From an uncultured Verrucomicrobia subdivision 3 bacterium (GTDB taxonomy: Bacteria > Verrucomicrobiota > Verrucomicrobiae > Limisphaerales > CAMLLE01): a stretch of DNA of 5,003 nt. Below, in pieces: positions 1 through 5,003 of the stretch. The stretch lies in assembly GCA_946480555.1 (NCBI GenBank), contig CAMLLE010000306.1, positions 1-5,003 on the forward strand, in the 5' to 3' direction. How positions within the stretch are numbered: the stretch's first letter is position 1; each line of letters opens with the position of its first letter. The position numbers and the translations under genes are program-made. The notes under the pieces are model-generated. The model did no database searches, was not told the origin of the DNA, and saw only the letters and a list, made by a program, of their open reading frames with translations.

Positions 1-65
1 CACAGCCGCGCTCCAGTATTTTTCAGACAGGCTCTGAACCTTTGGATCCTGCCTTTCTTTGCGTT

Positions 66-91
66 AAGCCCTTGCTGCGCAAGCACGGCTT
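66..91. other. Bulged hairpin in the leader
   Basis: AAGCC (66-70) pairs with GGCTT (87-91), and inside it CTTGC (71-75) pairs with GCAAG (79-83) around a TGC loop. Three unpaired bases (84-86) lie on one side. The two 5-bp stems are perfect. The hairpin has no T-tract on either strand, so a terminator role is unlikely. It could be a leader structure of the sensor kinase transcript or the end of an upstream transcript. The function is unknown. Confidence 0.25.
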
Positions 92-142
92 GGGTCGGCT
101 GGGATGTTCCGCCGTTCCGTCGGGTTTTCTCTCGGTACGAAC

Positions 143-171
143 GCTAAAGTCATGACCGCACCTGCCGATGC
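143..171 (+). promoter_or_regulatory. Leader element, copy 1 (before the sensor kinase)
   Basis: The element reads GCTAAAG (143-149), TCATGAC (150-156), a 5-nt spacer, then CTGCCGATGC (162-171), and ends 12 nt before the GTG start at 184. The same arrangement occurs on the minus strand at 4398-4369 before the VPDSG gene. There, 12 of the first 14 bases and 9 of the last 10 are identical, with a 6-nt spacer. GTCATGAC (149-156) is a perfect palindrome in this copy only. The element could be a regulator binding site, a promoter element or part of a translational leader; the sequence does not decide between these. It does not match any riboswitch or sigma-54 promoter that I recognise. Confidence 0.4.
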
Positions 172-183
172 ACACCCATCGCG

Positions 184-3100
184 GTGTCTTTGTTCACCAA
201 CAGTTTTGTTCGCCGATTCCCAAGGCGTCCTTGGCCGCGGCTGATCGCGCTTTTCTTCGGTTGCTTCCTCGCACCCGCGGTCCCGGCGGTGCAACCTTAC
301 CAGCCGATCATCGCCGATCCGGTGCTGGACGCCTGGCGCTGGCAGCGCGTTCATGAATTGGAGGGCAAGCCCCCCAACTGCATCGCGACCGATGCGTCCG
401 GCGTGCTTTGGTTCGGCGGCAACGAGGGAATCACCTGCTACGACGGCTCCCGCTGGCAGACCTATTCCGTCAGCAACGGCATCACCGGTGTCGTCCACTC
501 CATTGGAATTTCTGCCGCCAAGGAAGTTTTTGCGGGAACCGATACTGGGCTTTATCGGTTATCAGGTTCGGATCAGAAATGGACCCGGCTGTTTCCCTCC
601 GGCACAGATGTGCTCTCCATTCAACGCGTGTTGTGTGCCTCGGATGGCAGCGTTTGGGGCGGCGGCGATGGATTCATTGTGCGGCACAGCGCTGCCAGCA
701 ACAGTGTTTATCACCGGCCCAACCTTGGGCCGGTCACGACTCGTGTGTTGCGCAGCGAAGCGAGCTTTCCCGTTCCTCACCTTCGCATGCGCGGAAGTCT
801 GGAGGCGATGAAGCAGACGCGCGACGGCGCCATCTGGCTCCTCTTCAGCACGGGTGAACTGGACCGCTACGATTTCATCGGCGACATCGCCAACAGCAAT
901 TCCTGGAAAGGAATCGGCCGCGCTGACGGTTACATCGGTGGCACGGGCGCACAGTCCATCCTCCAAACGCGGGACGGATCAGTTTGGGTGGGCAATGGCC
1001 AGCACAACGTGGGGCTCAATCGCATGGATCCGGCGACGGGCCGGTGGACGAATATCCGATTGAATGACGGGTTTGGGGCGGAGGAATGCGTCTTTTCCAT
1101 TACGGAAGCCCCGGACGGAACGCTCTGGGTGGGCGGCATGGCCAAGCTTTACGCGTATGCGGATGGCCGCTGGCGAATGTACCGTGTTCCAGATGTGCCG
1201 CTCACCACGGCGGAGGTTTCCGGAATTGCATTCGCGAAGGACTCACTCTGGATTCTCGGCCTCACTGATGGCGTGCAACGTCTCGACCTGGATTCCAGGA
1301 ACTGGGTGAAATATCAGCGGCTGAACTATCAATGCGAAACTCCCGATGGCATCAGCTGGTTCATCGCGGCGGATGATTCGGTGGTGAGTTTCAACGGCAC
1401 GGACTGGCGGCGTTACACGGTGGCGGACGGCCTCATGAAGTGGCCGTCCATACTCCTGTGCGCGAGCGACGGCAAGTTGTGGGCCGCAGGTGGTTCGCAG
1501 GATCAAGCGGCCACGGCGGTCTTTGACGGCCAGCGCTGGCAGCTGCGGCTGCATCCGGAAATGGGATCGCGGACGCTGGATTATCGCGCGGCGATCGAAG
1601 CGGAGGATGGTTCGCTCTGGTTTTCCACCTATGTGGATGGCGGACGGCGTGTGGGTGATGGCGGGCTGCTGCGTTACCAGTCCAAGCTGGGCGCGCCGGA
1701 TTCCACCAATGCCTGGAGCCGCTTCTTGGGCGGAAAGAATTCCACGTCCTACGGTTTCGCGCGGATGAGCGGCGGCAGGCTCTTCTCCGGGTCGTATCTT
1801 GGCCTTATCCAATTCAACGGCACCAACTGGGTGGAAGTTCCGGAACTGGCCGGCCAGCGCGTGGACGCGCTGACCAGTTCGCCCGACGGACGCGACCTGT
1901 GGATCGGCACGCGCGGCAGTGGGTTGTTTCACTTTGATGGCAGGCGCGTGCAGAACTTCACCCGCGCAGACGGCCTTGCGGCGAATTCCATCCGCAGCGC
2001 GACCTGCGATCTGGAGAACTTTTTGTGGGTGATGACCGGCCAGGGCGTGACGCTTCGCATGAACGGCGAATGGATCAGCGACGTGTTTGAGGAAAAGAGG
2101 ATCGCTTCGGATGGCGGCCGGATTCGCCGCGCGAGCGATGGCTCCATCTGGGTCAATCAATGCTACCGCAGTTGGATGCGAAGAAGCTTGGGCGGAAACA
2201 ACGTGGAGGAATCCGCTCTCAACGACTTCTGGACCGTGCGATACCGGCGCGACTCCGCGGCGCCGGAAACCGAAATCGTCTCCGCCATGGAACGGGTGGC
2301 GCAGCCCGGCAACACGATCATCTCCTGGCGCGGCCGGGATCAATGGTTGCGCACCCATGAACGCCAGCTGGCGTTCTCCTGGCGATTGAACGGCGGTGAA
2401 TGGACGCCTTTCTCGCGCGAGGCAATCAAGACGTTCCTGGAATTGCCCAAGGGCAAATATGTCTTCGAAGTCCGCTCGCGCGACGACGATTTGAACGTGG
2501 ATCCGACTCCGGCGCGCGCGGAGTTTCTGGTGCTTCCGCCCGTGTGGCAGCAGCCGTGGTTTATCGGGTTGACCACACTGCTCACGCTGGCTGTCGTGAT
2601 GCAGAGTGCGCGCGTGGTGAATCGCGGCCGGATTCTGCGCCGAGCAAACGGCGAGCTCGCGACGAAAATTGAAGAGCAGCATCAGGCCCGGCTGCAGCTG
2701 GCAGCAAAATCCGCGTTGCTGGAGGAGAAAACGGTTTTGCTGGAACGCGAGATCGAAGAGCGGAAGGAAGCGCAATCCTTGATTGAAAGGCAGCACCAGG
2801 AACTGGCCCGGGAAATTGAGGAACGCAAACGCATGGAGATGGAAGTGCAACAGGTGCACCGGCAGCTCGTTGAAGCGTCACGCAAGGCTGGGATGGCGGA
2901 GATTGCTGCCAACGTCCTGCACAACGTGGGCAACCTGTTGAACAGCCTGAACACCTCGGCACACATGCTCGGCGAGCACGTGCGGCAATCGAAATTGCCG
3001 CAGTTGAAGAAAGTGGATGCAGTGTTGCAGGAAAATCGGGAGCAACTGGCGCATTTTCTGACCGAGGACGAGCGGGGCCGGCGTCTGCCGGCATACGTTT

Positions 3101-3690
3101 CCCTGCTGGCGGAAAACCTGCAACGCGAACAGGCGCAAATCCACACTGAGGTCCAGGCGGTGCGCGGGTTCATCGACGAGATCATCGACGTCATCGCCAA
3201 GCAGCAGGAATACGCGCGCGGACCGGAGTTGTCCGAGAATCTCAGCCTGACCGAGCTGGTGGAGGAAGCGTTGCAGATTGCGGAACCGATGTTCACGCAT
3301 CGCCGGGTTCATCTTGCGCGAGACTATCGGGATCCGCTGAAAGTGGCGGTGAATCGTCCCAAGCTGGTTCAAGTCCTGGGAGCGCTGCTGAGCAATGCCG
3401 TCCAGGCGTGCGAAGCTGGCGGGAATTCCGCGAAACAAGTCTGCGTGCGCGTCTATCGCGAGAACGGCAATGCAATTGTGGAAGTGGAAGACAACGGGGT
3501 GGGCATTGCCGCTGAAAACCTGGTTCGCATCTTTGGCCACGGCTTCGCAGCCCGCGCAGGACATCGGGGCTTGAATCTGCATTTGAGCGCCCTCATCGCC
3601 AAGGAACTGCGCGGAAACCTGCGTGCTCACAGCGATGGATTGCAGAAGGGAGCCCGCTTCAAACTGGAATTGCCCGAAGTGGCGGACTGA
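184..3690 (+). CDS. Membrane-bound propeller sensor histidine kinase (HNVGN type)
   Basis: This 1168-residue protein should sense a periplasmic signal and autophosphorylate in the cytoplasm. Residues 1-35 form a signal peptide: RRFPRRPWPR basic region, LIALFFGCFL core, and AVPA before the likely cleavage site. About 14 repeats of the type DGxLWxG...DGxxW follow at residues 70-670 (e.g. ASGVLWFGG, DGSVWVG, DGTLWVGG, DLWIGT), as in Reg_prop domains; 14 would fit two seven-bladed propellers. A Y_Y_Y-like domain spans about 705-785 (FSWRLNGGEW, LPKGKYVFEVRSRD), then one membrane segment at about 791-807 and a coiled coil at 815-900 with two LxREIEERK repeats. The kinase core has H913 in VLHNVGN, QQEYA at 1007-1011, N-box N1071, DNGVGI at 1103-1108 and IFGHGF at 1116-1121. 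The ATP-lid G2 box is GLNLH instead of the family's GFGLH. No receiver or DNA-binding domain is fused, and no response regulator is nearby. GTG at 184 is the first possible start after the in-frame TAA at 145; TTG at 190 is the alternative. No Shine-Dalgarno sequence is visible. The ligand is unknown. Confidence 0.95.
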   Translation: MSLFTNSFVRRFPRRPWPRLIALFFGCFLAPAVPAVQPYQPIIADPVLDAWRWQRVHELEGKPPNCIATDASGVLWFGGNEGITCYDGSRWQTYSVSNGITGVVHSIGISAAKEVFAGTDTGLYRLSGSDQKWTRLFPSGTDVLSIQRVLCASDGSVWGGGDGFIVRHSAASNSVYHRPNLGPVTTRVLRSEASFPVPHLRMRGSLEAMKQTRDGAIWLLFSTGELDRYDFIGDIANSNSWKGIGRADGYIGGTGAQSILQTRDGSVWVGNGQHNVGLNRMDPATGRWTNIRLNDGFGAEECVFSITEAPDGTLWVGGMAKLYAYADGRWRMYRVPDVPLTTAEVSGIAFAKDSLWILGLTDGVQRLDLDSRNWVKYQRLNYQCETPDGISWFIAADDSVVSFNGTDWRRYTVADGLMKWPSILLCASDGKLWAAGGSQDQAATAVFDGQRWQLRLHPEMGSRTLDYRAAIEAEDGSLWFSTYVDGGRRVGDGGLLRYQSKLGAPDSTNAWSRFLGGKNSTSYGFARMSGGRLFSGSYLGLIQFNGTNWVEVPELAGQRVDALTSSPDGRDLWIGTRGSGLFHFDGRRVQNFTRADGLAANSIRSATCDLENFLWVMTGQGVTLRMNGEWISDVFEEKRIASDGGRIRRASDGSIWVNQCYRSWMRRSLGGNNVEESALNDFWTVRYRRDSAAPETEIVSAMERVAQPGNTIISWRGRDQWLRTHERQLAFSWRLNGGEWTPFSREAIKTFLELPKGKYVFEVRSRDDDLNVDPTPARAEFLVLPPVWQQPWFIGLTTLLTLAVVMQSARVVNRGRILRRANGELATKIEEQHQARLQLAAKSALLEEKTVLLEREIEERKEAQSLIERQHQELAREIEERKRMEMEVQQVHRQLVEASRKAGMAEIAANVLHNVGNLLNSLNTSAHMLGEHVRQSKLPQLKKVDAVLQENREQLAHFLTEDERGRRLPAYVSLLAENLQREQAQIHTEVQAVRGFIDEIIDVIAKQQEYARGPELSENLSLTELVEEALQIAEPMFTHRRVHLARDYRDPLKVAVNRPKLVQVLGALLSNAVQACEAGGNSAKQVCVRVYRENGNAIVEVEDNGVGIAAENLVRIFGHGFAARAGHRGLNLHLSALIAKELRGNLRAHSDGLQKGARFKLELPEVAD

Positions 3691-3734
3691 GCCGGATCAA
3701 CTCAGGCGGAGGAGGGATTCATCCGCGGGTGCGG

Positions 3735-3752
3735 ACGCCCACTGGGCGTTTT
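3735..3752 (+). terminator. Weak intrinsic terminator of the sensor kinase gene
   Basis: A perfect 6-bp stem, ACGCCC (3735-3740) with GGGCGT (3744-3749), closes an ACT loop and runs directly into TTTT (3749-3752). It lies 44 nt past the kinase stop codon, in the gap between converging genes. The T-tract is short, so termination may be weak. On the minus strand no T-tract follows the stem within the gap, so it would not serve the gene at 3771-4361, which in any case ends before this hairpin in its own reading direction. Confidence 0.4.
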
Positions 3753-3770
3753 GGACTTCAGAGAAAATCC

Positions 3771-4361
3771 TCAATCGCGCACGAGCCAGCGGCGCGCGTA
3801 GCTCAACAGCACCAATCCGCCAGCCAGCAACCAGCCGCTCGCGCCGGAATCCGGAACCGCGGTGGAAGTGGTGCTTCGTGCGGGCGTGGAAGTGCCGTAG
3901 AGCGTGACGTGCGAGATCGAGCCACCCGCCGGCCAGAAGTTCTCCAACGCCAGCGCGTCTGTTCCGTTCCAGCCCAGTCCGGTGAGATTGAACAGATACC
4001 ACCACGGCTGATGATTGCCGTCCTTTATCAGCAGGAATGAGGTGCCGCCAATGAAGTTTCCTCCGGAGTATTGAATTGAGGCTCCCGAAGGATCGCCTGA
4101 AGCTCCAGTGAATGAAGTGTTGTAATTCAGCGAGAGCGCACCTTCCTCTGCCCCGTTGAAATTCTGCTTGTAGAGCTCGCTGGCGGAGCCCAGGTAAGGC
4201 GCGATCAAGACGTCGATTTTCGCCTGTCCCAGTTGCTTGGTCTGACCGACGGTCAGCCCAGATGCAGTGATGTCGGAACTGGGAGATATCACCAGTGCGT
4301 GCGCGCCGAAACCGCTGCCCGTGATGAGCGTCGCCAGAAGAACCGAAGCCGAGTTCTGCAT
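3771..4361 (-). CDS. Exported VPDSG-CTERM surface protein
   Basis: This 196-residue protein is probably exported and anchored or processed at the cell surface. The C-terminus has the tripartite sorting signal: VPDSG at residues 169-173, a hydrophobic segment (GWLLAGGLVLLSY, about 176-188) and a basic end (ARRWLVRD). In VPDSG-CTERM systems an exosortase of the XrtC type recognises this signal; that enzyme is not in the window. Residues 1-22 look like a signal peptide ending AHA, but lack the usual Lys/Arg at the N-terminus. The middle is rich in Gly, Ser, Asn and Thr and has the GWNGTDAL...GGSISHVTLYG region (130-156) often seen before PEP-CTERM-type signals. No catalytic motif is recognised, so the specific function is unknown. 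ATG at 4361 is the only in-frame ATG, GTG or TTG after the upstream stop at 4410-4412, and no Shine-Dalgarno sequence precedes it. The gene converges with the sensor kinase gene and lies 138 nt downstream of the next minus-strand gene. Confidence 0.87.
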   Translation of the reverse strand: MQNSASVLLATLITGSGFGAHALVISPSSDITASGLTVGQTKQLGQAKIDVLIAPYLGSASELYKQNFNGAEEGALSLNYNTSFTGASGDPSGASIQYSGGNFIGGTSFLLIKDGNHQPWWYLFNLTGLGWNGTDALALENFWPAGGSISHVTLYGTSTPARSTTSTAVPDSGASGWLLAGGLVLLSYARRWLVRD

Positions 4362-4499
4362 CGTATCGGCATCGGCTGAATTGCGTCGTGCCTTTAGCCG
4401 AAGTCGCGTTCAGCGATGCGCACATGCTCTGGTCAGCGTTCTTGAGTCGGAACCGCGCGATCGAGCTTCGCGTTGAAATCCGACCGCGTGCCGGGCGGC
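4362..4499. other. Intergenic gap between the two minus-strand genes
   Basis: Apart from the leader element at 4369-4398, the gap holds only an imperfect inverted repeat on the plus strand: AACCGCG (4451-4457) against CGCGTT (4469-4474), with one bulged base. No T-tract follows it on the minus strand, so a terminator for the upstream gene is not supported. The 138-nt spacing and the leader element suggest that the VPDSG gene may have its own promoter, but no clear -35/-10 pair is seen. Confidence 0.5.
4369..4398 (-). promoter_or_regulatory. Leader element, copy 2 (before the VPDSG gene)
   Basis: Read on the minus strand, this is GCTAAAG (4398-4392), GCACGAC (4391-4385), a 6-nt spacer, then CAGCCGATGC (4378-4369), ending 7 nt before the ATG at 4361. 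It matches the element at 143-171 in sequence, order and near-equal spacing. In this copy TCGGCT (4401-4396) can pair with AGCCGA (4377-4372) to form a 6-bp hairpin with an 18-nt loop close to the start codon. The copy before the kinase gene cannot form this stem, so a conserved RNA fold is not supported by the pair. Role unknown. Confidence 0.4.
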
Positions 4500-5003
4500 T
4501 TAGGGCCGGTGCAATCGGAAGAACCTCTGAGCGTTCGTGGCGGAAATGGAAACCGGATTCAGACTGCCACTCGGGGAGTTGCTCCAGGATCCCGTAACGG
4601 CGGCGTTCTCCTGAAGGATCCAACCGGGAATGGGAGGTTGCCATGAAACGATGACGTTCGCGCCGGCCGGTTGAATCGCCAATGTGGGCGCGATGTCAGG
4701 GAAAACTTCGAAGCTGCTTTCCGCCGCGAAGGCGCCACCAGCAAATGCGCCATCGATCGCCTGCACGCTCCAGTGATAAACGCCGGGTGCGAGCCGCACT
4801 TGGACGGAACGGTTCAGTTGGGCGTTACCCGTGCCGACGATTCGGCGAAATCCGGAAGCGGCGTCAGCCTCGGGATTGAGCACGTCTGACAGACCTGGCG
4901 CGCTGCCGATGCGGAGATTGAAAGTCAGGTTTGTGCCCGATGCCGTATCCGTCGGCGCGGACCATGTGAAGGTCACGAGGTTGTTTGACACGGAAGTACT
5001 GAG
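4500..5003 (-). CDS. C-terminal end of a large secreted protein (Fn3-like tail), 5' partial
   Basis: The reading frame is open to the right edge, so only the last 167 residues or so are present. A GTG at 4991-4989 could act as a start but falls inside a domain, so it is most likely an internal Val. The first part (FTWSAPTD, LTFNLRIGSAPG, GFRRIVGTGNAQLNR, LAPGVYHWSVQAID, FAGGAFAAESSF) matches the Fn3-like domain that often follows FG-GAP/VCBS repeats in large secreted proteins of Verrucomicrobiota and Bacteroidota. The second part (VIVSWQPPIPGWILQENAAV, then W, then AQRFFRLHRP at the end) is a short beta-rich tail typical of Verrucomicrobiota exported proteins. I infer an extracellular or surface protein; its main domains lie outside the window and its substrate cannot be told. 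The stop codon is at 4502-4500. Unlike the next gene it has no VPDSG sorting signal, so it is probably secreted or sorted by another route. Confidence 0.85.
   Translation of the reverse strand, partial: LSTSVSNNLVTFTWSAPTDTASGTNLTFNLRIGSAPGLSDVLNPEADAASGFRRIVGTGNAQLNRSVQVRLAPGVYHWSVQAIDGAFAGGAFAAESSFEVFPDIAPTLAIQPAGANVIVSWQPPIPGWILQENAAVTGSWSNSPSGSLNPVSISATNAQRFFRLHRP

Larger units (their letters stand above)
1..183. other. Non-coding leader upstream of the sensor kinase gene
   Basis: No convincing gene is seen. A plus-strand frame is open from the left edge to a TAA at 145-147 (49 codons, containing VFFRQALNLW). It could be the 3' end of an upstream gene, but it shows no recognisable domain. 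Two small inverted repeats are visible: TTCAGA (22-27) with TCTGAA (33-38), and a bulged hairpin at 66-91. Neither is followed by a T-tract, so neither reads as an intrinsic terminator. I see no good -35/-10 pair; TAAAGT at 145-150 resembles a weak -10 box, but nothing matching TTGACA lies 17 bases upstream. The last part holds the leader element shared with the gene at 3771-4361. Confidence 0.6.

Noticed and set aside
22..38. Intrinsic terminator at the left edge
   Set aside because: The 6-bp stem TTCAGA/TCTGAA is not followed by a T-tract on either strand; the T-run lies before it on the plus strand.
143..171. Cyclic di-GMP riboswitch or other known leader RNA
   Set aside because: Short pieces such as GACGCAA and GCCGATG (in the 4369-4398 copy) recall the GEMM consensus, but the roughly 80-nt core, its paired stems and its tetraloop-receptor elements are absent upstream of either gene.
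168..356. ATG at 168 as an alternative start, in another frame, for a 62-residue protein
   Set aside because: The frame overlaps the kinase signal-peptide coding region and gives no recognisable protein, whereas the GTG frame gives a good signal peptide.
1243..2859. Long minus-strand open frame (538 codons) opposite the sensor kinase
   Set aside because: It lies fully antisense to clear propeller and membrane-linker coding sequence. The translation is rich in His, Arg, Pro and Ala with no domain, as expected of a shadow frame in GC-rich DNA.
2878..3630. Minus-strand open frame of 250 codons opposite the kinase core
   Set aside because: It is antisense to conserved H, N and G1 box coding sequence and shows no recognisable protein features.
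4369..4398. Sigma-54 promoter (GGCAC...) before the VPDSG gene
   Set aside because: GGCAC is present but the GC of the -12 element is not at the required distance, and the other copy of the element lacks GG.
4362..4401. H-type pseudoknot in the VPDSG leader (TCGGCT/AGCCGA plus GGCA/TGCC)
   Set aside because: The second stem would start immediately after the first with no connecting loop, which is sterically unfavourable. Neither stem is preserved in the copy at 143-171.
3697..4644. Minus-strand open frame of 315 codons covering the VPDSG gene
   Set aside because: It is longer than the VPDSG frame, but its translation is Arg/Ser/His-rich without motifs. It crosses both the VPDSG gene and the end of the Fn3-tail gene, which have recognisable export features in their own frames.

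Overview
The window looks like a piece of a GC-rich, Gram-negative genome, most likely Verrucomicrobiota (Pedosphaera-like lineages). Three things point there. One is a protein with a VPDSG-type C-terminal sorting signal. Another is a secreted-protein tail of the kind ending '...RFFRLHRP', which is common in that phylum. The third is a histidine kinase of the 'LHNVGN' type joined to a two-component-regulator propeller. This is inference from family knowledge; there is no rRNA or other phylogenetic marker in the window.

Layout: 1-183 is a non-coding leader with small hairpins. 184-3690 (+) is a 1168-residue membrane-bound sensor histidine kinase: signal peptide, about 14 propeller repeats, Y_Y_Y-like domain, one membrane segment, coiled coil, then HNVGN-type kinase core with HATPase. 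3691-3770 is a short convergent gap with a hairpin plus T-tract. 3771-4361 (-) is a small exported VPDSG-CTERM protein. 4362-4499 is an intergenic gap. 4500-5003 (-) is the C-terminal end of a large secreted protein that starts beyond the right edge.

The sensor would read a periplasmic signal, possibly a polymer or sugar by analogy with other propeller sensors, and signal to a cytoplasmic partner not encoded here. The two minus-strand genes encode cell-surface or exported proteins. Nothing in the sequence proves that the sensor controls them. However, the leaders of the sensor gene and the VPDSG gene share a roughly 29-30 nt sequence (GCTAAAG-N-CA-N-GAC, then C[T/A]GCCGATGC) just upstream of both start codons, where neither gene has a recognisable Shine-Dalgarno sequence. 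That shared element and the divergent ATP-lid of the kinase are the two observations most worth a second look. I found no CRISPR array, insertion sequence, tRNA or rRNA.
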